9,265 bases of DNA from JAAYVZ01 sp035403265. Its GTDB lineage: Bacteria; Acidobacteriota; Thermoanaerobaculia; Thermoanaerobaculales; Thermoanaerobaculaceae. Every line of letters begins with the position of its first letter. The stretch's first letter is position 1. Under the pieces are notes generated by a model. It had not been told where the DNA came from and searched no databases. It worked only from the letters and a program-made list of their open reading frames with translations. Location: the NCBI GenBank assembly GCA_035403265.1, contig DAONEV010000160.1, forward strand, positions 1-9,265, read 5' to 3'. A program made the translations under genes and the position numbers. Shown one piece after another: positions 1 to 6,826 of this stretch.

Positions 1-646
1 TGCTCTGATCCGTGGCGGTCGTGCCGCCAGGCGCCTCGTCGAAGTAGAACAGTAGCTGTGTACTCGCGTCGCTCGCGGGTTGATCGACTGGAGGGGGAAA
101 CGACGGGCCGGAATAGCGGGAAATGTCGGAGACCCGAAGCCAGTCGATATAGCCACCGAAACCACTCACCACGGGGAGGCGTGAGATGGCGCCGATAGCA
201 GGCAACCCGGCGCTGTTGCCGATCGTTCCCGTCGCGGCTCTTGACCCTACCAGGCCGCCGTCGAGGTACATGCGCTCCTCGGATCCGTCGAAGACCACGG
301 CGACGTGATGCCAGACGTCGAGGGTCACCTCGGTCGAGACGATGAGAACCTCGGTCTCGTTGACGGGCCAGTTGAAGGCTCGCAGCGTTCCAGGGTTCCC
401 GGGTCCGACATAGAGTGCCTTGTCCTCGGCTCCGTTGGTCCACTCGTCGAAGACAATGCCGGTGCGGTTGAAGTCGGCGGTGAACAGTATCCGTGCCTCG
501 TAGGTGGAGGCCCCGGACAAGGTGGTGCCGCTGCTGACCTGGATCGTGTCAGTGGCGTTGGCAAACAGCGCGACGCCCGCGAATGCTCCATCGGCACAGG
601 ACACGGCAATGAGAAATGCACTTTGCGCGATCGCCCTTGTCTTCAT
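1..646 (-). CDS. Secreted LamG / concanavalin A-like domain protein (3' end outside window)
   Basis: The reading frame stays open from an ATG at 646-644 to the left edge, giving 215 residues with no stop. The N-terminus (MKTRAIAQSAFLIAVSCADGAF) looks like a signal peptide, with likely cleavage after AFA near residue 23. A lipoprotein site at Cys17 (AVSC) is a weaker alternative. Residues of about 24-178 read as a LamG/ConA-like jelly roll: TYEARILFTADF (48-59), the signature VWHHVAVVFDG (111-121), MYLDGGLVG (126-134) and GYIDWLRVSD (165-174). Family members are extracellular and often bind glycans or act as surface-adhesion modules. A second segment starting QLLFYFDEAPGG (197-208) suggests another LamG-like copy beyond the edge. 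The start is supported by a GGAAGG ribosome binding site 6-7 bases upstream and by a promoter at 695-722. Ligand and full length cannot be seen. Confidence 0.88.
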   Translation of the reverse strand, partial: MKTRAIAQSAFLIAVSCADGAFAGVALFANATDTIQVSSGTTLSGASTYEARILFTADFNRTGIVFDEWTNGAEDKALYVGPGNPGTLRAFNWPVNETEVLIVSTEVTLDVWHHVAVVFDGSEERMYLDGGLVGSRAATGTIGNSAGLPAIGAISRLPVVSGFGGYIDWLRVSDISRYSGPSFPPPVDQPASDASTQLLFYFDEAPGGTTATDQS

Positions 647-959
647 CGCACCTTCCTTCTGCCTGCTGGTCCGGGAGCAGGGACGCTTCTGGGGAGTCTA
701 GCCGTGGGTCGGGTGTTGTCAAGATCCGGGCGAGGCCGTCTCATGAACCCCAAGGTGAAGTGGCAGGTTGAGAGCGGGCGTCGAGCCCTTGGAACGAGAG
801 GCGTGCTGGCGCCCAAGGCTCGACGAGCGGAACCGGTCCTCGCCGATCTGAGCACGACCGCACGTCGGATAGGCTCCGACGGCGTGGTGGGAGGCGGGCC
901 AGGAGCACGGGCTAAGATGGCAGCCGGCTTGGCCGCCTGGACGCGGCCTGGAGGACGCG
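647..959. other. Divergent intergenic region between LamG and DinB genes
   Basis: This 313-base gap separates two divergently transcribed genes. Its left part carries the minus-strand promoter at 695-722. Its right end carries the GGAGG ribosome binding site of the DinB gene at about 950. I found no equally good plus-strand promoter; TAGGCT at 870-875 could be a -10 box but lacks a convincing -35 partner. The open frames through it have low-complexity Arg/Gly/Pro composition and look like shadows of high-GC DNA. Confidence 0.5.
695..722 (-). promoter_or_regulatory. Sigma70-type promoter for the LamG gene
   Basis: On the minus strand a perfect -35 box TTGACA (722-717) is followed, after a 16-base spacer, by TAGACT (700-695), which matches TATAAT at four of six positions. 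It lies 49 bases before the LamG start codon, leaving a leader of roughly 40 bases that contains the GGAAGG ribosome binding site. The match is by eye only, but the perfect -35 box, spacing and position make it a good candidate. Confidence 0.6.
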
Positions 960-1445
960 ATGCAGGGCATGGCGAAGGCATTTCTCATGGGGATCGAGCG
1001 AAGCGCGAGGTTCGTGGAGGTCTTCACGCGCGGTCTGGAAGGGGAGGACTGGTACGCACGGCCAGCGGGGGTGCCCAACCCGGCGATCTGGACGCTCGGG
1101 CACATTGCCTACCACCGCGGCCTGTTCTACGAGATGGTCACCGGCGAGCGGACCTACCCGGAGCCATGGAAAGCCCTGTTCGACATGGGCTGCACGGCAC
1201 TCGGCGATCCGCATGGGTATCCCGGGGTCGAGGAGTGCCTGGCGTACATGGAGCGGACGCTCGGGCTGTGGCGCACATACCTGGAATCGGCCAGCGATGA
1301 GGAGCTTGCCGCCTCGACACCGAGCTGCGTGCCGCGTCTCCCGACGCGGGCCGCCGTGCTGAGCCACTGTGCCGTGCACGAGTCTCACCACACGGGAAGC
1401 CTGGCGATCGCCCGCCGCCTGCTCGGCAAGGATCGAGTCGTCTGA
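960..1445 (+). CDS. DinB-family putative metal-dependent protein
   Basis: This encodes 161 residues, the usual size for the DinB/YfiT four-helix-bundle superfamily. Members are mostly cytoplasmic and bind a divalent metal through three histidines; known ones include mycothiol- or bacillithiol-dependent transferases and stress-induced proteins of unknown activity. The candidate triad is His48 in WTLGHIAYHRGLF and His140/His144 in AVHESHHTGSLAIARRLLG, which is the C-terminal helix typical of the family. There is no signal peptide. The start is supported by GGAGG seven bases before the ATG. The gene is followed directly by a strong hairpin at 1446-1467, so it probably forms its own transcription unit. 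The substrate cannot be told from sequence. It is clearly different from the other DinB-like protein at 3489-4016. Confidence 0.85.
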   Translation: MQGMAKAFLMGIERSARFVEVFTRGLEGEDWYARPAGVPNPAIWTLGHIAYHRGLFYEMVTGERTYPEPWKALFDMGCTALGDPHGYPGVEECLAYMERTLGLWRTYLESASDEELAASTPSCVPRLPTRAAVLSHCAVHESHHTGSLAIARRLLGKDRVV

Positions 1446-1467
1446 CCTCCCGAGCCGCCGCGGGAGG
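1446..1467 (+). terminator. GC hairpin directly after the DinB stop codon
   Basis: A perfect seven-base-pair stem (CCTCCCG with CGGGAGG) closes an eight-base loop and begins at the base after the TGA stop. No T-run follows, so it is not a classical intrinsic terminator. It could mark or protect the 3' end of the message, or cause partial attenuation into the next gene. Confidence 0.45.
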
Positions 1468-1561
1468 TGTCGATCATGGAAGTCGAACCTCCTCGATCGG
1501 CGGACGTATGCGACGGTACGAGCCGTCGGCACGCGACAAGGCCGACCGGAATGGGGCGAGC

Positions 1562-2098
1562 ATGGATCGCAAGGAATTCCTGAAGAATGCATGCGGGCTT
1601 GGCGTGTGTGGCTGCGCGTTGAGCCTCCTTGGCGGGCCCGGTCCGCTGCAAGCGGCCGAAGCTCCCACCGAGGACCAGAGGCTGCTCTTCGCCCGGTATC
1701 AGCTCGCGAAGCTGCTCGGGTTCATGGCCACCGACACGTCGGTGGATGCCTGCGCCGGAATGCTCGAAAAGACCGGCCGTGAGTGCGCAAGGCTGGGCCA
1801 GCTCGGCACCAAGTTCAAGGGTGATCCTGAGGGCTACTTCGCCACAGCCAGGAAGGCCTGGGGCACCGAGTTCACCTGGGACAAGCCGACGGGCGTCATC
1901 ACCGTGGCCGTGGCCGAAGGGGATTGTGGCTGCCCCTTGGTTGACAAGCGACGGACGCCGGCAGTGTGGTGCAACTGCTCTGTGGGGTACCAGAAGGAGA
2001 GCTTCGAGGCCATTTTCGGCCGGCCGGTCCAGGCGCGGTTGAGGGAGTCCAAGCTGGGCGGCGCCAAGCGCTGCGTCTTCGAGGTTACCCTGGCGTAG
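1562..2098 (+). CDS. Exported cysteine-rich protein, DUF6144 / ATC-hydrolase-like
   Basis: From the ATG at 1562 this gives 178 residues. The N-terminus MDRKEFLKNACGLGVCGCALSLL resembles a Tat signal (consensus S-R-R-x-F-L-K) with Arg-Lys in place of Arg-Arg, followed by a hydrophobic stretch and a possible cleavage site near residues 31-34. The mature part is helical up to about residue 105. A C-terminal domain follows with the pattern GDCGCPL (120-126), WCNCSVGYQKESFEAIFG (136-153) and RCVFEV (170-175). This arrangement recalls proteins annotated as DUF6144 or L-2-amino-thiazoline-4-carboxylate hydrolase-like, related to V4R-type ligand-binding domains. That assignment is from memory and no activity can be claimed. 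The two CxC pairs (122/124, 137/139) plus Cys171 could bind metal or form disulfides. An upstream ATG at 1508 would add 18 residues before the signal and is less likely. The ribosome binding site (GGGGCGAG) is weak. Confidence 0.7.
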   Translation: MDRKEFLKNACGLGVCGCALSLLGGPGPLQAAEAPTEDQRLLFARYQLAKLLGFMATDTSVDACAGMLEKTGRECARLGQLGTKFKGDPEGYFATARKAWGTEFTWDKPTGVITVAVAEGDCGCPLVDKRRTPAVWCNCSVGYQKESFEAIFGRPVQARLRESKLGGAKRCVFEVTLA

Positions 2099-2120
2099 CC
2101 AGCGATTGGACCGGCACGTG

Positions 2121-2138
2121 AGCGGGCTCCGACCCGCT
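2121..2138. terminator. Hairpin between two convergent genes
   Basis: AGCGGG and CCCGCT form a perfect six-base-pair stem around a six-base loop. It sits in the 73-base gap between the convergent genes ending at 2098 (+) and 2172 (-). A stem there could serve transcripts from both sides. No T-run flanks it on either strand, so it is a weak, possibly bidirectional terminator. An alternative stem pairs GGCTC (2125-2129) with GAGCC (2143-2147). Confidence 0.35.
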
Positions 2139-2171
2139 GTCCGAGCCGATCCCTCAGTTGTGTGCGGCGCC

Positions 2172-2738
2172 CTAGAACTGAGGCAGGAGCAGGAAGTAGC
2201 CGACTGCCATGGCGAGCAGGACGATGGTGCGCCGCAGGAAGCGCCTCGTGATCTGCTTGACCTCCACGGGGTCGAGCTGAGGGTCCAGCGCCTCCTGCCG
2301 CTGGGCAACGATCCACAGCGCCGTGAGCGCCGCCACATGCAGCCAGGCGCCACCCAGGTAGGCAATCACCGCGATCCGGTTGCCGGGGTAGCGCCCGACG
2401 AGCGCGGCGCAGAACGGGAAGAACGCTGCAGTGGCCATCAACCACAGGTGGACGACCAGCAGGGATCTGGTAATGCGGTGCAGACAGCGATACAACTGCT
2501 GGTGCCTGAACCAGAAGATGCCGAGCATGACGATGCTCAGCAGCCAACTGCCGAAGGCCGGCGCGTGGTGAGCAAAGTGCTGCAGGAGCTCCGCGCTGGA
2601 TCGGCGCTCGGCGAGCTCGGGGATCTTCAGCTCCAGCACCAGGATCGTCATCGCGATGGCGAAGATGCCGTCGTAGAGAAACTCCAGACGGGTCTTGCTG
2701 ATAGGGGCTGTCAGGATGTTCGTTGGGGATTCGGTCAT
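2172..2738 (-). CDS. TMEM175 / DUF1211-family membrane protein, likely potassium channel subunit
   Basis: The protein has 188 residues from the ATG at 2738, chosen because GGGTGAG precedes it at good spacing; an upstream start at 2771 would add 11 residues. The first helix carries the family signature RLEFLYDGIFAIAMTILVLELK (17-38), recognised as the DUF1211/TMEM175 motif normally written RxxxFSD followed by FAIxxTLLVLEL. Bacterial TMEM175 proteins are tetrameric, six-helix, potassium-permeable channels in the inner membrane. Hydrophobic segments are visible at about 20-37, 60-77, 91-114, 121-146 and 169-187. Two things are odd. The FSD core of the signature reads LYD (21-23), and the protein ends right after the fifth visible helix, so the sixth may be missing. 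No potassium-related gene lies nearby. Family membership is fairly sure; channel function is inferred. Confidence 0.82.
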   Translation of the reverse strand: MTESPTNILTAPISKTRLEFLYDGIFAIAMTILVLELKIPELAERRSSAELLQHFAHHAPAFGSWLLSIVMLGIFWFRHQQLYRCLHRITRSLLVVHLWLMATAAFFPFCAALVGRYPGNRIAVIAYLGGAWLHVAALTALWIVAQRQEALDPQLDPVEVKQITRRFLRRTIVLLAMAVGYFLLLPQF

Positions 2739-3040
2739 GGCGCTCACCCTTCGTGTCAGCTCACAACTCACCGGCTCGGGTCCCGGCCGCAGACCTGGTT
2801 ACGGGACCCAATCGTGCGGTGATCTTACGCCGCGACCTTCGGGAGCAGGGGGACCTTTCGTGAATGCCGGACGTGGACGACCGGCAGCCGTGGCGATTCC
2901 AGGCCGGGGCTCCGCACAGCGCTATTGGGATGACATGCCAGGTGCCACCGGGTCCCAGCGTGAATCGGTTTCGACGCGTCCCGCCAGAGAAGGCGGGAAC
3001 GCACCCTGCGTGGACCTGTCCTGGGCCTTGCAGCGACCGA
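2739..3040. other. Intergenic region between YegP-like and TMEM175 genes
   Basis: This 302-base gap lies between two minus-strand genes. It holds the hairpin at 2976-3002 downstream of the YegP-like gene and the ribosome binding site of the TMEM175-like gene at its left end. I saw no clear promoter; TAAGAT (minus strand, 2827-2822) could be a -10 box but has no good -35 box. Open frames crossing it lack recognisable protein features. Confidence 0.45.
2976..3002 (-). terminator. GC hairpin downstream of the YegP-like gene
   Basis: TCCCGCC (2979-2985) and GGCGGGA (2992-2998) pair perfectly around a six-base loop. GCG and CGC extend the stem by three pairs with one bulged A. It lies about 38 bases past the stop of the minus-strand YegP-like gene. 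No T-run follows on the minus strand, so it may be a 3'-end stabilising structure rather than a true intrinsic terminator. Confidence 0.45.
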
Positions 3041-3370
3041 CTAGATCTCCTCGATCTTGCAGTCGACGACGTGCTTCTTGACCGAGGCGATGCCATTCTC
3101 GAGCGCCGCGTCGGAGGAGTACTCCTCGCTTTGGCCGATGACCTGGCCATTCGTGGCGATGAGCACGAAGTACGGCTTGCCGCGCTTCGAGACCTTGCGC
3201 TGGAAGCGGCCGTCATCAGTGCCGTTGCGCTGGACCGAGGCGATACCGTTCTTCGCGCTCGCCTTGGACTTGTACTGCTCACTGACGAGAATCACCTGAC
3301 CGTTGGCGGCCTTCAGCACGAAGCTGAACTGACCAGAAACGCCGACCCGAAGCTCGAACTTGCCTGCCAT
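3041..3370 (-). CDS. yegP: YegP-like DUF1508 protein with two tandem repeats
   Basis: This is a 109-residue cytoplasmic protein of the YegP/DUF1508 family, whose role is not established. It has two copies of the family unit. Copy one spans about 3-50 (FELRVGVSGQFSFVLKAANG, then NGQVI, SEQY and NGIASVQ). Copy two spans about 56-101 (FQRKVSKRGKPYFVLIATNG, then NGQVI, SEEY and NGIASVK). The shared NGQVI, SE-x-Y and NGIASV motifs at equal spacing make the internal duplication plain. A two-copy protein of about 110 residues is the usual family size. The start at 3370 is chosen over an upstream ATG at 3439 because GGAGGA lies about seven bases before it and MAGKFEL matches typical N-termini. A TAGACT box at 3396-3391 may be its -10 element. 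The gene lies 118 bases downstream of a DinB-family gene on the same strand. Confidence 0.92.
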   Translation of the reverse strand: MAGKFELRVGVSGQFSFVLKAANGQVILVSEQYKSKASAKNGIASVQRNGTDDGRFQRKVSKRGKPYFVLIATNGQVIGQSEEYSSDAALENGIASVKKHVVDCKIEEI

Positions 3371-3390
3371 CGTGATTCCTCCCGCGCTCC

Positions 3391-3396
3391 AGTCTA
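3391..3396 (-). promoter_or_regulatory. Possible -10 box for the YegP-like gene
   Basis: TAGACT on the minus strand, 20 bases before the start codon, is identical to the -10 box of the LamG promoter and similar to TAGAAT upstream of the SBBP gene. No clear -35 box was found 16-18 bases upstream, so this is tentative. It would give a very short leader containing GGAGGA. Confidence 0.3.
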
Positions 3397-3488
3397 GCTC
3401 ACATCTCTCGCCGATTTCGGTCCGGGCGCAGCAAGCCATCCATCAGGTCCGGGCAGATGGGCTGGCACGTGACGAGGCGCGGAACCGG

Positions 3489-4016
3489 CTATCCGCGCCC
3501 TGCCGAGCTCCGGCGCGAGCCCTGGGCCGGCCACCGCTCGATCTGGCGCCGATGCCGCAGTAGGTGGACGATCGCGTGCTCAAGCATCATCTCGGGATTG
3601 TAGACCGGCCCCCAGCGGACCTCGAACCGCACCAGCTCGGCCGGCGAGGGGTCCTCGTACCACCCCGCGAGCGCCTCCTCCGTGTACTGCATCGCCGCGG
3701 CCAGGGCCGGGCGCACGGCAGCGGGCGTGGCCAGCCCCTTCGGATCAGCCGCGAACGCCTCGATGGTGGGCATCCCGCGTGCCTTGCGGATGTAGTCGGA
3801 GTAGCGGTGCGCCGCGCCGACGGCGTGGGCGCAGATCATCTGCCTCGAAGTCGTGTCGGGATCGTCGCTCGCCCGGGTCCGGACGTACACCCCCGGAGCG
3901 AGGGCCTCGACGACCTGGCAGAAGCCCTCCGCGGCGCGGGCATACTCGTCCATCAGAGCGCCGAAGAGACCGGAAAGACCAGGCCGGTTCAGAAACCCAT
4001 ATCCAGGTGCACCCAT
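3489..4016 (-). CDS. DinB-family protein (second, distinct member)
   Basis: This encodes 175 residues and reads as a DinB-like four-helix bundle. Helix one is FGALMDEYARAAEGFCQVVEAL (18-39). A conserved stretch ICAHAVGAAHRYSDYIRKA (61-79) supplies His64 or His70. The C-terminal helix MLEHAIVHLLRHRRQIERW (144-162) contains His147, His151 and His155, in the family's H-x3-H-x-x-Q pattern. The metal ligands are probably His64 or His70 with His151 and His155. The protein should be cytoplasmic; its substrate is unknown. An excellent ribosome binding site (GGAGGGGGAG) supports the start at 4016. The first 17 residues are Gly/Pro-rich and unlike the family, so an internal ATG at 3953 is possible. The short basic tail after Trp162 is not conserved in type. 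It may be transcribed together with the YegP-like gene downstream. Confidence 0.8.
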   Translation of the reverse strand: MGAPGYGFLNRPGLSGLFGALMDEYARAAEGFCQVVEALAPGVYVRTRASDDPDTTSRQMICAHAVGAAHRYSDYIRKARGMPTIEAFAADPKGLATPAAVRPALAAAMQYTEEALAGWYEDPSPAELVRFEVRWGPVYNPEMMLEHAIVHLLRHRRQIERWPAQGSRRSSAGRG

Positions 4017-4297
4017 GGCTCCCCCTCCATGATCCGCGCGGACCGGCCGCCTTGGCCCACCGCTTCGACGGGCGCGTCGCTCTGGCGAACAGGCCGGCCG
4101 CCTCCCGTTGCAGGTCCTGACGAACAGAGGTGCTCGTCTCCATCCTCTCGATGATAGGTCCGCACTGGGCGCGGCGCCTGCAAGTCGGGGAGGCGGGACC
4201 AGCCCGGTCGCGGGGAGACCAGGCAGCGATCATGGCGCCCAGCAATCCACGATGTTCGGAATGGATCCTGTGTCCCTGTCGGTCTGCTCGGAACCCG
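4017..4297. other. Intergenic region between SBBP and DinB genes
   Basis: This 281-base gap lies between two minus-strand genes. A minus-strand open frame from an ATG at about 4142 runs into the DinB gene in another frame, and a 64-residue frame spans 3989-4183. Neither shows a recognisable domain or a good ribosome binding site, so I do not call them. I saw no clear terminator after the SBBP gene. Confidence 0.4.
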
Positions 4298-6826
4298 TCA
4301 AGAGCGTCCAGAGTGACGAACGTGGCACCGGCCCGCGATGGCCTTGACGCCGGTTAGCCCGAGCAGACCCGCGAGGAGCCCAAGTCCCCCGAGAGTGAAT
4401 GCGGGAATCGGTTCGACTCGGCTGAACGATGCCACACACGTCTGGTTGGCCAGTACGGTGACGGTGCAGGATGGGTGGCGGCCGCATGAGGCACAGTCCC
4501 CGCTCCAGCCTGCAAGCACCCATCCGGCTTCCGGCGCGGCCTCCAACTGCACAATGGTGCCACCCGGCCAACTCTGGGAACAGTCGCCCGGACAGAGGAT
4601 CCCCGGTGGAGTTGAGACTACGCTCCCGTGCTCTGACACCCCCACCGTCACTGTGAATGTCGAAGCTGAGGAGAGCATGCTGTCCAGGCTTGCGAGGTAG
4701 GCATCGAAGCCGCCATTGTGGCTTCGGTCGAAAGTCTCGGCTGTGGAAGGGAAGTCCGAGGAGTCTGTGTGTCCCGTGACGATGACGCTTCCCGAGCCAT
4801 CCAGAAGCATGTCGAGAGCGAACTCGGTACCGGTCCCCCCGAGGAACGTGGAGGCGAGCAACGATGTCAAGGTCGAGTCCAGTCGCGACACGAACACGTC
4901 CCGCGCACCGTTGAAGGTGGTGTCGAACGCCGCTGTCGTCGTGGGAAAGTCGGAGGAGTCCGTGTCCCCCGTCACCAGGATGGCGCCCGACCCATCCACC
5001 GTCACAGCGCGAGCGTAGTCGTCACCGCTCTTCCCGCCAAGGATGGTCGCGGCTTGCAGGTCCGCGAGGGTTGGATCGAGGCGTGCGACAAAGGCGTCGT
5101 CGCCCCCTTCGAAGCTGGGGTCGAAGGCGCCTACGGTCCTCGGAAAATTCGGGGATGCCGTCGAGCCGGCCAGCAGAACGTTTCCGGAGAGATCCAGAGC
5201 TAGACCCTGGGCGGCGTCGTAACCATTGCCTCCCAAGAAGGTGGAGGCTTGCAAATTCTTGAGACTCGAATCGAGCCGCACGACAAACACGTCGCTGGAG
5301 CCATTGTGAGTCGTGTCGAATGCGCCCATCGTCGCCGGGAAATTGGAGGACTCAGTGAATCCAGTCAAGATGATAGCGCCCGAGACGTCGACTGCGAGGG
5401 AGAACGCCCAGTCCCTCTCGCTCCCTCCCACCAAGGTGGATGCCTGAAGGGTCGTCAAGCCAGAGTTCATCCTGGCCACGAAGACGTCCTCGATACCGTT
5501 GAAGCTGGTGTCGAACGCTCCGACAGTCGTTGGGAAGTTCGAGGACCCCGAGTATCCGGCCACCACCACGTCCCCCGACGCGTCCAAAGCCAGCGCCATC
5601 GCAGCATCATTCCCTGTGCCCCCGAAGTAGGTTGAACCCAGCAAGGAGTCGAGGCCTCCATTCAAGCGCACGACAAAGACGTCGTACCCGGAGGCGCCGC
5701 TGAACGTCCTGTTGAGCGCCCCGGAGGTCGTCGGATAGTCAGTCGAGTCCGTGAATCCCGTCACCACGACAGCCCCGGAGCTGTCGATGGCCAGGCTCTG
5801 GGCATAGTCGTAACCGTTCCCGCCGACGACAGTGGAAGCCTGGAGGGTTGTGAGCGCGGGATCGAAGCGTGAGACGAAGGCATCGCCGCCGTCGAAGCTG
5901 GTGTCGAACGCACCCGCCGTGGTCGGAAAGTCCAGGGAGAGTGTCCGTCCGGCCACAAGCACATTCCCCGATCCATCCGTGGCGAGGGCCAAGGCCCTGT
6001 CGAAGGAGCCCCCTCCCAGGAAGGTGGAGGCCAGGACCGGATCGATGACGAGCGGCCAGCGTGGATCGTGTCCGCGCACAACGAACCCGTAGCTGTGTGC
6101 CCCGAGAACCCGCCAGGCGACCTCGACATCGCGGCGCCCCGATGGTGTCTCCTGGAAAGCGAGAGGGCTGGAAAATCGCACTTCCCCCCGCTCAGTTCGG
6201 ACCGCCAGCGCACCAGCGTCAGTCAGAGCGACCCTCTCGGCCCCCTGGAGCTCGATGCGAATCGCCTTGGGATCGGTCCCGGACGCGAGAAGGAACACCT
6301 TCTCGACGTCCTCCCCGCGGGCGTGGAGCTTCACCTCAATTCCCGGCCAGACCTCCCCCAGGCTGACTGTCCAGAAGGTGGGCTGCTTGCTCCTCCACTT
6401 CGCCGGGTCGGTCCCCTTGAAGACGGTCACGAGGGCTGACGAAGGCTCCTCGCCCTTCGGCTCCGAGTCGCTTGCGCCCAGGAACCGCTCGACGAGTGCC
6501 ACTCCTTGGCAGGGAGCTGGCGAAGGGTCGTACCCCGAGCGAGTCAGACTGTTCGGGCCATCGCTCTCCGATCTCGGCAAGACGTACACGACCTCGCCTT
6601 TCCTCGTGACCAACACCCTGCCGGCGAAGGTCTGAGCGTAGAAAGCAACCTCTCCGGTGATCTGCCCACTGTTCGAGACGAATGGCAACCGGGCCGAGGC
6701 AAGGGCGTGATCCTTCACGTGAAGTTGCTCTGGCGGCACTCGAGCCGCACCAACGCGGGCCGCAAGAGTGCACAGAACGCAGAAGATGACGGGCCGCAGC
6801 CTTGTCCTGCCTCGGTAGCGTTGCAT
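4298..6826 (-). CDS. SBBP beta-propeller surface protein with C-terminal sorting segment
   Basis: This is an 842-residue exported protein from the ATG at 6826, preceded by GGAAGGGAAG. Longer in-frame starts up to 7051 would put non-signal residues before the leader. Residues 1-28 form a signal peptide (RPVIFCVLCTLAARVGA). Residues of about 48-264 are the beta-rich domain usual in front of SBBP repeats (FVSNSGQITGEVAFYAQ, GEVVYVLP, WPLVIDPVL). Residues 265-721 hold seven SBBP repeats of 64-67 residues, each with STFLGG-, VTG- or VAG-, FPTT-x-GAFD- and DVFV-x-RL-like motifs, so probably one seven-bladed propeller. Residues 722-801 are an InlB-B-like repeat with AGWSGDC and six cysteines (745, 749, 778, 781, 787, 797). 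Residues 807-833 (IPAFTLGGLGLLAGLLGLTG, then a short basic tail) resemble an IPTL/PEP-CTERM sorting signal. The likely location is the cell surface or secreted matrix; the ligand is unknown. Confidence 0.9.
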   Translation of the reverse strand: MQRYRGRTRLRPVIFCVLCTLAARVGAARVPPEQLHVKDHALASARLPFVSNSGQITGEVAFYAQTFAGRVLVTRKGEVVYVLPRSESDGPNSLTRSGYDPSPAPCQGVALVERFLGASDSEPKGEEPSSALVTVFKGTDPAKWRSKQPTFWTVSLGEVWPGIEVKLHARGEDVEKVFLLASGTDPKAIRIELQGAERVALTDAGALAVRTERGEVRFSSPLAFQETPSGRRDVEVAWRVLGAHSYGFVVRGHDPRWPLVIDPVLASTFLGGGSFDRALALATDGSGNVLVAGRTLSLDFPTTAGAFDTSFDGGDAFVSRFDPALTTLQASTVVGGNGYDYAQSLAIDSSGAVVVTGFTDSTDYPTTSGALNRTFSGASGYDVFVVRLNGGLDSLLGSTYFGGTGNDAAMALALDASGDVVVAGYSGSSNFPTTVGAFDTSFNGIEDVFVARMNSGLTTLQASTLVGGSERDWAFSLAVDVSGAIILTGFTESSNFPATMGAFDTTHNGSSDVFVVRLDSSLKNLQASTFLGGNGYDAAQGLALDLSGNVLLAGSTASPNFPRTVGAFDPSFEGGDDAFVARLDPTLADLQAATILGGKSGDDYARAVTVDGSGAILVTGDTDSSDFPTTTAAFDTTFNGARDVFVSRLDSTLTSLLASTFLGGTGTEFALDMLLDGSGSVIVTGHTDSSDFPSTAETFDRSHNGGFDAYLASLDSMLSSASTFTVTVGVSEHGSVVSTPPGILCPGDCSQSWPGGTIVQLEAAPEAGWVLAGWSGDCASCGRHPSCTVTVLANQTCVASFSRVEPIPAFTLGGLGLLAGLLGLTGVKAIAGRCHVRHSGRS
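4664..6034 (-). repeat. Seven tandem SBBP repeats (about 195 bp each) within the surface protein
   Basis: From translation, the units are 6034-5843, 5842-5642, 5641-5447, 5446-5252, 5251-5057, 5056-4859 and 4858-4664. They are 64, 67, 65, 65, 65, 66 and 65 residues long. Each begins with a variant of QASTFLGG and contains ALA-x-D-x-SG, a V-x-x-G-x-T-x-S strand, FPTT-x-GAFD and DVFV-x-RLD-x-x-L. Repeats 1 and 7 are the most divergent. The copies are similar in protein but not identical in DNA, which indicates an old, stable repeat array. Confidence 0.9.

Noticed and set aside
305..1300. 331-residue open frame on the plus strand
   Set aside because: It is antisense to the LamG gene and out of frame with the DinB gene, with low-complexity Gly/Arg sequence and no motif.
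1385..2365. 326-residue open frame on the minus strand
   Set aside because: It lies antisense to the exported Cys-rich protein and in another frame of the TMEM175-like gene. Its composition is Arg/Ser/Gly-rich with no domain, and the genes it overlaps have recognisable families.
1834..2547. 237-residue open frame on the minus strand
   Set aside because: It overlaps the TMEM175-like gene in another frame and the Cys-rich protein gene in antisense, and has no protein-like features.
2106..2822. 238-residue open frame on the plus strand
   Set aside because: It is the antisense shadow of the TMEM175-like gene, Gln/Asp/Arg-rich and without a domain.
4718..5203. 161-residue plus-strand frame antisense to the SBBP repeats, and similar ones nearby
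   Set aside because: These frames merely mirror the repetitive coding strand. Their apparent repeats (such as VGKSEESV) come from the SBBP repeat DNA.
4664..6034. Regular 195-bp periodicity considered as a CRISPR or satellite array
   Set aside because: The period matches SBBP protein repeats in one open frame. Copies diverge in DNA, and there are no spacer-repeat units.
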